Assembly: GCF_020859565.1 (NCBI RefSeq)
Contig: NZ_JAJHUO010000007.1
Span: 62,001-126,000 of the forward strand
Length of the DNA: 64,000 nucleotides
Reading direction: 5' to 3'
Origin: Saccharothrix luteola
Lineage (GTDB): Bacteria; Actinomycetota; Actinomycetes; Mycobacteriales; Pseudonocardiaceae
The first letter of the stretch is position 1. Every line of letters starts with the position of its first letter. Under the pieces are notes generated by a model, which was given only the letters and a program-made list of their open reading frames with translations, did no database searches and was not told where the DNA came from. A program made the position numbers and the translations under genes. Shown here in pieces: positions 51,177 to 59,312 of this stretch.

Positions 51177-52253
51177 TCAGCGGCCCCGGAGCACTCTGCC
51201 GATGCAACCGAGAGCGCTTACGGCCGGCTTCCACCACCACGGACCGCCCTGCAGATGGACGATAGCCTGGCTGGTGTACCGGTATCCTTCTCTACAGCGC
51301 TGAACCACCGGGTTATACGTGACCCGAATGACTCTCGGCTGCACCTTGTCCTTATACCAGGTCGTGGCGCCGCGCACGATGTTCTTGGCCTGGACCTTGG
51401 CGACGGCGAACTTGGTGCCTACCCCCTGAGCCCGCCCATAGCCTGACGTACCACCCACGGTGCCGCCGTGCGTGCGACCCATGGTGCTGCCGTCCGCGCG
51501 ATCCACGGGGCAGCCGCACGGATTCCCATGCCGGCCGCGAAAATGCAGAAGGGGCATCGCCCATCGAGGTCGCTGGTGTTGACCGGGTCGCCATTGACGT
51601 AGTCGTAGTCGTTGGCGCTGCCGCCTTCCTCAGGGTCGACCGACAGGAACCGACCCAACAGCGGGCTGTAGGGCCGGGCTCCCATTTGGACGATGGACAG
51701 CGCACCGGCGTGCTCGTGCGGACGCTGGTGCTGACCGAGCCAGCCGTAGTCCATATGACCGGGCTGGTTGTCGGGAAGGCCGTCGTTGGCATCGGCGGTC
51801 CCGACGGCCTCGCCGAACGGGTTGTACTGGCGCAGCTCGCCTACCCGCTTCCCGTCCGCACCCGTGGTCAGGACGAGGTCACCACGCACCGTCGGGTAGT
51901 CGAACGTGACCTCGGCCGCGACCGGCTTCCAGGTGTAGAGCACTCCACCAGGCAGGCTGACGCTGCGGGACATGACCCGCTTGTCCCCACCGGTCAGGGC
52001 GAAGTCCGCGCTGTCGCCGCTGCCGCTGTAGCCGTAGCGAATGTCCGCCGCCGTATCGCCTTGCACCGCGCTGCGGCGAATGATCCGGTCGTTGCCATCC
52101 CTGGTGTAAGAGACGTCCGCCGGATCCGCGCCGTCGGTACGCAATGCGATGTTGCGGTCCGCACCGTCCCACGACAGGTACGTGGTAGCTCCGCTGATCG
52201 TGTACTGGGTCGTGTTGCCGTGGTCGTCGTACCGCACGTTGGTCACCACCGAA
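51177..52253 (-). pseudogene. truncated and frameshifted Rhs protein with C-terminal toxin tip
   Basis: Minus-strand frames encode the end of an Rhs/YD-repeat protein: VVTNVRYDDHGNTTQYTISG, LVLTTGADGKRVGELRQYNP, FGEAVG, then the conserved core end MGARPYSPLLGRFLSVDPEE. A variable tip follows (CPFCIFAAGMGIRAAAPW). This frame stops at 51419, just after a run of five G (51422-51426 on the minus strand). One base less would join it to GVGTKFAVAKVQAKNIVRGA and a basic, Trp-rich tail ending at 51177. The 5' part of the gene is missing: sequence similarity to Rhs ends at the divergent XRE gene near 52254. Confidence 0.75.
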
Positions 52254-52262
52254 GTCCCGGTG

Positions 52263-53414
52263 GTGGCAAGGCACCGAAGCACGCTGCTGGGCGAGCTGCT
52301 CCACGAGCGCGGGCTGACGCCCGAGCAGTTCAGCGAACAGGCCAACCTGTTCGCCTACGAACACGGCATTGACGCCACCCTCAGCGCTCGCCACGTCAAC
52401 CGTCTGGCAACGGGTCGACGCACCGACGGCCGACCGTTGGGACCGGTCCGGGCAGGCACCAAGCGACTGCTTGAGGAAATGCTCGGCGTGCCGATCGACC
52501 GGCTCTTGAAGCCCACGACAACCTTGCCAGCCGAAGCGCAAGCGTGGTCGGCCGAGGCGTTGGAGCTGCGGGCACGAATCAGGTGCGGTCGGGCCGTCGA
52601 CCGGGAGACCGTCTCGCTGCTTCAGCAGAAGCTCGACCTCACGCGGGTCATTGATCGACGGCTCGGCGCATCGGTGTTGCTCGGCGAGCTACGGGCACAG
52701 ATCAGGCAGATGTGGAACCTGCTCGGGAACGTCCTCGACCAACAGTCGAGAATTGCGCTCGCGCGGGTGCTGGTCGACGCGTCCACGCTCGCGGGCTGGC
52801 AGTCGCTCGACCAGGGTTTGCTACGGGAATCTTGGGAGCACTACGAACAGGCCCGAAGCGCCGCACGCGTCGCGGAGTCGAGCGCGCTGGAGGCTTACGC
52901 CTGCGCCGGACAAGCCGTCGTGCTGCTCGACGTCGGAGAGACGGAATCAGCAGTCGAGTTGACGCGGTACGCGTGTGCTGTTGCGGAACACCGCGCACCG
53001 GGATTGCTCACCTCGTGGCTGTTGGCTGGTCATGGTGAAGCGCTTGCTGCGGCCGGTGACCGTGACGGCAGCCTTCGCACCTTCGACCACGCTGAGTGGA
53101 TCATGCCGACCGACTCCGACGACGCAGAAGCGCCGTTCCTGGTGTTCGACGGAACGCACCTGACCAGATGGCGCGGCGGTGCGTTGGCACGTCTTGGTGA
53201 GCCAGCGGCGGTAGAAGTCCTGTCCGGCGTGCTCGACAGGTTGCACCCGGAGTTCGCACGGGCGGAAACAGCGCTACGGGTCGACTTGGTGCACGTGTTG
53301 TCGGTGCACGGCGAACGGCGTGACGCGTCCGCCCATGCCGAGCGCGCACGACTTCTCGCCGCGCAAGTCGGGTCAGTGCGCCAGCGCCGGAGGCTGGAAG
53401 CCCTGACGAGCTGA
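52263..53414 (+). CDS. XRE-type regulator with TPR-like C-terminal domain
   Basis: A 383-residue protein. The N-terminal 90 residues form an HTH_3-like domain (STLLGELLHERGLTPEQFSE, INARHVNRL-like ATLSARHVNRLATGRRTDGR, TKRLLEEMLGVPIDRLL). The rest is helical and Ala/Leu-rich with tetratricopeptide-like spacing (LRESWEHYEQARSAARVAES; GLLTSWLLAGHGEALAAAGD). Such proteins are common single-copy regulators in actinomycetes. The GTG start is the first after the Rhs remnant; the longer open frame runs into the Rhs sequence on the other strand and is unlikely to be coding. Targets unknown. Confidence 0.8.
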   Translation: MARHRSTLLGELLHERGLTPEQFSEQANLFAYEHGIDATLSARHVNRLATGRRTDGRPLGPVRAGTKRLLEEMLGVPIDRLLKPTTTLPAEAQAWSAEALELRARIRCGRAVDRETVSLLQQKLDLTRVIDRRLGASVLLGELRAQIRQMWNLLGNVLDQQSRIALARVLVDASTLAGWQSLDQGLLRESWEHYEQARSAARVAESSALEAYACAGQAVVLLDVGETESAVELTRYACAVAEHRAPGLLTSWLLAGHGEALAAAGDRDGSLRTFDHAEWIMPTDSDDAEAPFLVFDGTHLTRWRGGALARLGEPAAVEVLSGVLDRLHPEFARAETALRVDLVHVLSVHGERRDASAHAERARLLAAQVGSVRQRRRLEALTS

Positions 53415-53416
53415 GG

Positions 53417-54676
53417 TCACTTGCGTGCCCGCTTCGGCATCCGTGACCCCAGAATTTCGGCGACCTTGCGGTCCGACGCGGCTACCCACGCGGCGTAGAC
53501 GCGCAATGTGGTCGCGCCTCCCCCACCGTGACCGAGACGACCGGCAACCGTGCGGAGGTCTACACCAACGGTCAGCAACTCTGTTGCCGAGTAGTGCCTC
53601 AGCGCGTGCAAGTGAGTGTCGATCTCGAGCCGGATCGCCATGTCCTTGTACCGCTGAGTGACTGCGTTCGGCGAGTATGGCTGCTTGTGGTCGAGCGACC
53701 GGGTACCGTTGAACACGAACAGATCTTCGGTGAACTCGCCACCGACCGAACGCACCCGCTCGGCCACGCGCTCACGGTGCTCGCGGAGCAGCGCGACGGT
53801 TTCCGAGTCCAGCGCGATCCGGCGGTTCTGGTGGGTCTTGGTGTCCTTCTCCTTGCCGCCGACCCAGTTCCGACGGAGGTCGATGACCTCAGCGTCCAAG
53901 TCCACCCGGTTGAAGCGAAGCCCACACAGCTCCCCGCGACGCATCCCCGTGGTCATGACCAACCACACGAGGGTGCCCCAGTCGTCATCCATCCGGAACG
54001 CCTCTTCGACCAACCGCGCGGCCTCAGCGGAGGTAGGCGGGTCCGGCTCCGGTGGCTTCTGCTTCGTGCGACGCGCGAGCTTTGCCGGGTTGAGCGTGAT
54101 CCAGTCCCAGCGCGCCGCCGCGTTCATGGTGCCGCTGATGATCGAGTGGATCTGGCGCACGGTGGACGCGGCCATGCCCTTGCAGACGTGCGGCTTGCAC
54201 TTCTCCGCCACGCAGTCGTGGTCACCTTCGGCGTTGTGCTTCTCGATGAACGGCTTGCGGTCGCAGCGGACGCGGCACCGGCGAAGCTCCGTGTAAGAGC
54301 TCTCCAACTCCAGCGCGCCCAGCTTGTTGACCGCGATCGCCCCGAGCGCCGGCTTGATGGTCCGCTCGATGTACCCGACGTAGGCCTTACGTGTGCTTTC
54401 CTCAAGTTCGTTCGTCGCGAGCCACCGGTCTATGGCGTGGTCGAGGCGAACGGCCGAAGGCGTCGAGCACTGCTTGTCCACCTGGACGACGAGCTCGTTG
54501 CGCTTCTTCTCGGCGCGCTTCCACGCTGCCTTGCTGGTGCCCTGGATGGTCACCCGAAGGTAGACCCGCTTACCTGTGACGGGGTCAAGTCCGGCGTAGA
54601 CCTTGACCCGCAGCGTGTCCCCCCGCTGCTCGATCTCACCGCGCCGGCGACCCTCCGGAACGCGTGCAGCACTCAT
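53417..54676 (-). CDS. tyrosine recombinase (phage/ICE-type integrase)
   Basis: A 419-residue integrase. An N-terminal arm-binding part (about 10-60, GEIEQRGDTLRVKVYAGLDP) precedes the core-binding domain (about 65-190), which has an unusual Cys-rich insertion (CRVRCDRKPF, CVAEKCKPHVC). The catalytic domain has Arg in TTGMRRGELCGLRFNRVDL, HxxR in DTHLHALRHYSATELL, and GRLGHGGGGATTLRVYAAW with the terminal His and Tyr region. Such enzymes mediate site-specific integration of actinomycete ICEs and prophages. No excisionase, replication or transfer genes are visible, so it may be all that remains of an element that delivered the defence genes nearby. Confidence 0.92.
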   Translation of the reverse strand: MSAARVPEGRRRGEIEQRGDTLRVKVYAGLDPVTGKRVYLRVTIQGTSKAAWKRAEKKRNELVVQVDKQCSTPSAVRLDHAIDRWLATNELEESTRKAYVGYIERTIKPALGAIAVNKLGALELESSYTELRRCRVRCDRKPFIEKHNAEGDHDCVAEKCKPHVCKGMAASTVRQIHSIISGTMNAAARWDWITLNPAKLARRTKQKPPEPDPPTSAEAARLVEEAFRMDDDWGTLVWLVMTTGMRRGELCGLRFNRVDLDAEVIDLRRNWVGGKEKDTKTHQNRRIALDSETVALLREHRERVAERVRSVGGEFTEDLFVFNGTRSLDHKQPYSPNAVTQRYKDMAIRLEIDTHLHALRHYSATELLTVGVDLRTVAGRLGHGGGGATTLRVYAAWVAASDRKVAEILGSRMPKRARK

Positions 54677-54718
54677 AGACCCAAGGCCACTCGCACCCAG
54701 CGCCGCACCCACTGATCA

Positions 54719-54872
54719 ACTTGTGATCAACATCTTCGGTTGTAACGCCTGGTCAGGCGCAGTGCCCCCGGTCCGGCTCCGACAGGAAGCACACGGATTC
54801 ACCGTCCGCTCAACCAGCGTCAACTGCTCGCTTCGGGGGCATGCACACAACGAGACACCCACTTGTGATCAA
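54719..54872 (+). repeat. two 12-base direct repeats upstream of the integrase
   Basis: ACTTGTGATCAA occurs at 54719-54730 and again at 54861-54872. Each contains the palindrome TGATCA. Their place just upstream of the integrase start suggests arm-type binding sites or regulatory sites. Chance cannot be excluded for 12 bases, but they are AT-rich in a GC-rich region. Confidence 0.4.
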
Positions 54873-54937
54873 GACACGAATAACACTCTCAATGCAACGC
54901 AGGACGTCTCCCTCTATCGACAAGCCGTAACCTGCTC

Positions 54938-55058
54938 TCAGTCAGAGCGACGTGCAGCCACGTCGAGCGCCCGGCCGTCGGCAGGCTGTTTGACCGGCGT
55001 GAACACGCTGACGCCCACACCGTCGTAGCCGCCGTCGGCCAGGGTTTGCGCGTCAAGT
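54938..55058 (-). pseudogene. 3' remnant of a DDE transposase
   Basis: The minus-strand frame reads AQTLADGGYDGVGVSVFTPV then KQPADGRALDVAARRSD and stop. Asp-Gly-Gly-Tyr-x-Gly-x-Gly followed by a Thr-Pro-x-Lys pattern is the usual C-terminal part of IS5/DDE_Tnp_4-type transposases. A stop codon lies directly upstream in the same frame, and neither start nor inverted repeats were found. Confidence 0.55.
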
Positions 55059-55083
55059 TAGGAGGCGGCCCAGTACGGCGCGC

Positions 55084-55155
55084 CGGGCCCGCGCCGAGGA
55101 CCGCATACGCGCCGCGAAGGCCACCGGACTGACCAATCGGCACATGCAGGTCTAG
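55084..55155 (+). pseudogene. fragment of an IS1380-type transposase
   Basis: The plus strand reads RARAEDRIRAAKATGLTNRH then MQV and stop. The sequence Arg-x-Glu-Asp-Arg-Ile-Arg-x-Ala-Lys-x-Thr-Gly-Leu is characteristic of IS1380-family transposases. Only about 23 codons remain, truncated on both sides. Confidence 0.5.
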
Positions 55156-56621
55156 TTGGGGATGGTGAATGCTGGTTCGTAGCCGTTGGCTGCGAGGTCT
55201 TCGTAGGTTTGGGTGGTGGGGACTCGGTCCCAGATTCCGCCGAGGAGGACGGCGAATCCTGCGGGTGTGGCGAGGAAGAGATGTAGAATCGGGGGTTTGA
55301 TGGTGCGGGCGATCTCGCGTGCGAGGTCGCGGATGGCGAGCGCGACTCCGAAGGCGTGGTCCACGCCGGTGATGCTTGTGTTGGACGTGCCTACTGATGG
55401 CCGAACGGTCAGCAGGGGAATATCGCGGCCAGTTGAGGCGAGGTGTTGGCGGACGTCGGCGGTCAGGTCGGCGGAGATTGCGACAGCGAGAGCAACGTCC
55501 TGTCCGGCTGGCAGGTCGGTGAGAGGGTGGGACAGGGAGATCGCTGCGGGGGTGACGTGGCCGGTCGGCAGGGTCCAGAGTTGCCCGTCTTTGATCTTTG
55601 CAGGGGTGAACCCTGCAGTTTCCTGGAACATCACTCCTGCGGTGAACCAGGTGGGAAGCCGCATGGTGCCGGTGATGAGGATGCGGCGGGCGCGGAGGTT
55701 GCGCAGTGTGTGCTGAGCTGCAGCAAGTTGTGGGCGAAGGACGGTTTCCCATTCCTGCGGGTTCTTCAAGCCCCGACGGTTGCGGGCCTCGCTGCCGCGG
55801 AACCTGTCAACCCAGTCGAGGGTGATCGCGGCGTCGGGATGCGCGGTGTGGTCGTCGAGGGAGTTGATGGCGAGGATGGTGAACGGCTCGGTGACGTGAA
55901 GCCCGAGCCGGTCAAGCGCATCCCGGACGTCGCTGGCTGTTCTCTCCACGCGGCTGGTCTTGACCCATTCCCGGACTTCGGTGATACCGAGGCGGAAGGC
56001 GGTGTCGTCGGCGCGGACGCCAGCGGCGTAGCTGATCTCGGCCACATGGTCTCGCCAGACGGCTTCGGATGCATCGGTGCGTAGCCGCAGGTCGGCGAGG
56101 AAGTCGAACAGTTCGTCGTCGGTGCAGCCCAGGTGTTCGATGAGGCGGCTGCGGGCCGCGAGAGCGTTAGCCGTCGTCGCGTGCTGGAGTCGCTCGCCAA
56201 GCCGGTCGTTGCGATTGCGCAGGGTCAGGATCGGGTCGGCGGGGTCGATGGAGCGACTGGTGACCAGAGTCAACTGGGGGTGCATCTCGTTTCGAGACAG
56301 GTCGGTCCATGCGTGGTGGAACCGTTGCAGGATGCTGGCCCCGCCGGTCCGGGTCGGTTCGCACAACCAGTCGAGTGTCGCGGCTCGCTGTGCGGACACC
56401 GTCGCCTTGACCTGGAGGTATTCGTTGGGGCCGGGGTCCTTGGTGATCACGACGTCGTCGACATTGCCAACGTGGGCGGCTTCGACGGTGACGGCTTGGA
56501 CCCTGGTGTGCGGGACCAAAGTACGTAGGGCGGCGTGCCAGGCCACGGCGTGCTGGACGTCATCGCCGGTCAGGCGGGCGCCGCTAGCACTCGGACGGGT
56601 TGCGGCTGCCACCTGCTTCAT
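55152..56621 (-). CDS. cap4: CBASS effector: nuclease domain plus SAVED domain (Cap4-like)
   Basis: A 489-residue two-domain effector. The N-terminal part (about 18-240) has GDDVQHAVAWHAALRTL, VEAAHVGNVDDVVI and EYLQVKATV, the Asp and Gln-x-Lys arrangement of PD-(D/E)xK-like DUF4297 nucleases. The C-terminal SAVED domain (about 330-489) has LPAGQDVALAVAISADLTAD, FGVALAIRDLAREIARTIKP and LHLFLATPAGFAVLLGGIWD. SAVED domains bind cyclic oligonucleotides made by the CD-NTase and then activate the nuclease for DNA degradation and abortive infection. It is the last gene of the CBASS operon and overlaps the ATPase gene by four bases. GC content is lower than that of the flanking chromosome. Confidence 0.85.
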   Translation of the reverse strand: MKQVAAATRPSASGARLTGDDVQHAVAWHAALRTLVPHTRVQAVTVEAAHVGNVDDVVITKDPGPNEYLQVKATVSAQRAATLDWLCEPTRTGGASILQRFHHAWTDLSRNEMHPQLTLVTSRSIDPADPILTLRNRNDRLGERLQHATTANALAARSRLIEHLGCTDDELFDFLADLRLRTDASEAVWRDHVAEISYAAGVRADDTAFRLGITEVREWVKTSRVERTASDVRDALDRLGLHVTEPFTILAINSLDDHTAHPDAAITLDWVDRFRGSEARNRRGLKNPQEWETVLRPQLAAAQHTLRNLRARRILITGTMRLPTWFTAGVMFQETAGFTPAKIKDGQLWTLPTGHVTPAAISLSHPLTDLPAGQDVALAVAISADLTADVRQHLASTGRDIPLLTVRPSVGTSNTSITGVDHAFGVALAIRDLAREIARTIKPPILHLFLATPAGFAVLLGGIWDRVPTTQTYEDLAANGYEPAFTIPN

Positions 56622-57529
56622 GACTGTGCCGTGAACGGAGGCGTCGGCGGGCAGGTGCGGATCTGTTCGGCGATGAGTTGGGCGGTGACGGGGCGGTCGG
56701 GGTAGGCGGCCAGACAGGTTGCGGCGAGCACTCGGTCGACCAAGTCGGAATAGGTGTGGCCGTATCCGCGCGCGTCTGGTCCGGTCAACTGTGCCAGGTG
56801 CTCCAGGTCCGACGGGCTGAGGTGGACTCCCTCGAAAAGAGCGGTAATGATGGCAGCGCGTTGGGTTTCGTCGGGGCGGATAAAGTCGAACTCGGCCGCG
56901 GCCCTGCGGCGGATCGCGGGGTCGAGGGCGCCGATGCGGTTGGTGCACATGATGACCAGGACGCCGGGTGCTTCGGTGGCGATCTGGCTGATGCCGCGGA
57001 TCAGCGCGTTCACCCCGGCTCGGTCCTCGTGGTGCATTTGGCTGGCTTCGCGGGATTGGGCCAGGGCGTCGGCCTCGTCGATGATGAGGATGGTGGGTCG
57101 TGTCGAGCCGGCTGCGCGGGCCTCGTCGAGTACGACGTCGAATGCGGTCCCGATCAGCCGGGTCATTTCGCCCACGGCGCCGGTGCCGCGGGCGCGCAGG
57201 CTCAGCCGCTTGACGCGCACGTCGATGCGGTGTCGACGGGCGATGGCGTCGGCGAAGGTCTCCGCGAGGGTGGTCTTTCCGGTGCCGACGTCGCCGGCGA
57301 AGATGATCAGGGGCGGTCGGTGGGTCAGCCGGTCGACTGCGGGCAGCACGGTGTTGTGGGTGCGGAGACTCCACTCACGCAAGAGGTGCGGTTGCAGGAT
57401 CAGTTCGGCTTCTTTGGCCAGACGGGTCTTGACGTGGTCGAGCCCGATCAAGTGTGCGTAGCGCTGCTGGGCGAGGGGATCGGGGAGGTCGAGGTCGTCC
57501 TCGAACAGGTCGTTGCTGGTGGTGGTCAT
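56618..57529 (-). CDS. cap6: CBASS TRIP13-like AAA+ ATPase (Cap6)
   Basis: A 303-residue ATPase. Walker A is LIIFAGDVGTGKTTLAETFA (about 75-94), Walker B is TILIIDEADALAQSREASQM (about 146-165), and sensor 1 is LVIMCTNRIGALDPAIRRRA. In type III CBASS, Cap6 is the homologue of TRIP13/Pch2 and disassembles the HORMA-CD-NTase complex to keep the system silent until infection. It lies between the HORMA gene and the effector with 4-base overlaps on both sides. ATG start in MTTTSNDLFEDDLDLPDPLA. Confidence 0.88.
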   Translation of the reverse strand: MTTTSNDLFEDDLDLPDPLAQQRYAHLIGLDHVKTRLAKEAELILQPHLLREWSLRTHNTVLPAVDRLTHRPPLIIFAGDVGTGKTTLAETFADAIARRHRIDVRVKRLSLRARGTGAVGEMTRLIGTAFDVVLDEARAAGSTRPTILIIDEADALAQSREASQMHHEDRAGVNALIRGISQIATEAPGVLVIMCTNRIGALDPAIRRRAAAEFDFIRPDETQRAAIITALFEGVHLSPSDLEHLAQLTGPDARGYGHTYSDLVDRVLAATCLAAYPDRPVTAQLIAEQIRTCPPTPPFTAQS

Positions 57530-58038
57530 AGTGATCGGTACGTGCTCCTGGTGAATCCCGTCCCGTGGGCCGAGTAGGTGCGATCGGAGGTGTGATAGCC
57601 GCCCGTATAGCCGGGAGCCGGGGCGCTGGTACGAGTGAAGGGGAGCAGTTCGGTGAAGTTGTCCCGGTCGGCGCCGGTCAGCTGGGACCACTTCCAGCTG
57701 TAGTACAGGAAGCTGGTGAACACGGTGCCGCTGGTGTCGGCGTGGCGGTCGATCCCGCCTGCGCGATCGTCCGCGACCAGGGTTCCGTTGGCGCTGGTGT
57801 ACTCCAGCGTGACGGGGACCCAGGACCCGTTACGCTGGAAGCCGTAGATGACCTTGTCGACGTAGCCGCCGTGGGACAGCAGCGCCGCCTCCAGGGCGTA
57901 GTCGGTGATGTCGGTGTCGGAGGGACGGCCGTAGTAACGCTGCACCTGTCGCAGATCGGTGGCGATCTTCGAGGCGACGTACTTGGCGGAGGTCAGGCTG
58001 TAAGTCTCGGACTCGGAGCGCGTATAGGACGTGGTCAT
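57526..58038 (-). CDS. cap7: CBASS HORMA-domain protein (Cap7)
   Basis: A 170-residue protein that begins MTTSYTRSESETYSLTSAKY and continues YVASKIATDLRQVQRYYGRP. The N-terminal Ser/Thr-rich strand leading into a long helix, then DITDYALEAALLSHGGYVDK and the Tyr/Gly/Thr-rich C-terminal tail, fits bacterial HORMA family 1 proteins. These bind peptides or phage proteins and switch on the bound CD-NTase. Identification rests on fold pattern plus the neighbours (CD-NTase upstream, TRIP13-like ATPase downstream), since HORMA proteins diverge strongly. Starts two bases after the CD-NTase stop. Confidence 0.8.
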   Translation of the reverse strand: MTTSYTRSESETYSLTSAKYVASKIATDLRQVQRYYGRPSDTDITDYALEAALLSHGGYVDKVIYGFQRNGSWVPVTLEYTSANGTLVADDRAGGIDRHADTSGTVFTSFLYYSWKWSQLTGADRDNFTELLPFTRTSAPAPGYTGGYHTSDRTYSAHGTGFTRSTYRSL

Positions 58039-58040
58039 GG

Positions 58041-59030
58041 CTACCCCCGGAACCTGCTGCCGAGCACGACCTGCCAGCACTTCACGGCCTGGTCCTTCGT
58101 CGTGGCGAAGCTCGCCTCGGTGATGGCGTCCAGGGAGGCCTCGGCCGCGTCCACGATTCGGACACGGTCCCGGTGCTCATACTGGCGGGCGGTGTTGTTC
58201 GCCGGATTGACCGGGTCGAAAATCTCGATCTCCCCGACCCGTGCGTTCGGCAGGTCCGACGCCGGGTAGTACGTGTCGAACGCGATCCGTTCACCGAGCT
58301 CCGTCCGCACGATGTAGTCGAAGAAGCCCTCCAACGCAGTGACGTAGTCGGTGAAGTCGATGCGCGCGGTGTCCAGCAGGTGCGCGCAGAGCAGTTCGAT
58401 CATGAACGACTTGAACCGGAACTTGTCTCCCGGCGGGCTGCTCATGACCTGCTCGCGAACCCACCACTTCACCAGGCGCACCACCTGCGCCCAGTCGTCA
58501 GGACAGTCGTCCTTCCGGTTCTGAACGAAGTCGAGGTGCAGCCGGACGCTGGTGAGCAACCAGTCGGTCCGGTCAACGGCATCCTTGGCGATCAAGTAAC
58601 CGCGATCATCGGCGTCGCCTTCGTAGAGCACCGGCACGACATCGACATCGGTACCGGTGGACTTGAAGTGGACGTTCACGCAGTGCGTGCCCGGCGTGAT
58701 TTGTGACGGGTCGAGCAGTCCCTTGTACGCCGCGCGGAGCCGCTCGGCGATCCACTCCACGAGTTCGGCTTCATCGACGGGCGCGTCGTCGCGCTTGACG
58801 TAGATCGCCACGTCGAAGTCGTTGAACGTACGCAGCGCCGTCCCCTTGGCCACCGAGCCCGCATGCAGCATCTTCACCAGCGAAAACCCGGGGTTGCGCG
58901 CAATGTGCGACTTCAGGCGGTCGCGCAGCGTGTTCACCTGCCTACGTCTCTCGATCGCGGTGTCACGCGACAGGTTCACCGCCCGTTCCGCGAAGGCCGC
59001 CACCTCGGCATGCGTGATCTTCGGCGTCAC
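58041..59030 (-). CDS. CD-NTase (cyclic oligonucleotide synthase) of type III CBASS
   Basis: A 329-residue OAS-like nucleotidyltransferase. The helix LVKMLHAGSVAKGTALRTFN carries the GS motif (about 58-59), followed by DFDVAIYV with the metal Asp pair (71 and 73), and a third catalytic Asp is in GTDVDVVPVLYEG (about 128-130). The helical C-terminal domain includes WAQVVRLVKWWVREQVMSSP. It should synthesise a cyclic di- or trinucleotide on infection. GTG start chosen after GGGGGT; an ATG 31 codons upstream would add an unlikely tail. First gene of the operon. Confidence 0.9.
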   Translation of the reverse strand: MTPKITHAEVAAFAERAVNLSRDTAIERRRQVNTLRDRLKSHIARNPGFSLVKMLHAGSVAKGTALRTFNDFDVAIYVKRDDAPVDEAELVEWIAERLRAAYKGLLDPSQITPGTHCVNVHFKSTGTDVDVVPVLYEGDADDRGYLIAKDAVDRTDWLLTSVRLHLDFVQNRKDDCPDDWAQVVRLVKWWVREQVMSSPPGDKFRFKSFMIELLCAHLLDTARIDFTDYVTALEGFFDYIVRTELGERIAFDTYYPASDLPNARVGEIEIFDPVNPANNTARQYEHRDRVRIVDAAEASLDAITEASFATTKDQAVKCWQVVLGSRFRG

Positions 59031-59312
59031 GTCCGCAACCCCCTGCCGTCCCTCGCGTACTCCTGAACCCTCACTTCTACGACTCCATCCCCCGCGTGCG
59101 GGTGCCTCAGATTTGAACATCATCTTCCAGGTTTTGGCGAGAGTACACGACGAAGGGTACCGTTGAGTCGCTACACCTCATCCGGGCGCGCCGCCGGGAA
59201 TTACTGCAACTTGACTCAGCGGTAACCAAGGTGTGCCTAAGATGCGAGTGGACCGATCAAGATCGAGGATCGTCCGCTCACCAGCGGACGTGGACTGGCG
59301 CGGAGACGAGAC
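59031..59312. promoter_or_regulatory. divergent promoter region of CBASS and XRE-ImmA genes
   Basis: About 280 bases, AT-rich for this genome. TCCGCT-CACC-AGCGGA (59272-59287) is an inverted repeat just before the XRE-ImmA start, a candidate operator. AAGATCGAGGATCGTC near 59257 contains GATCGAGGATC. No gene is supported here. Confidence 0.45.
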
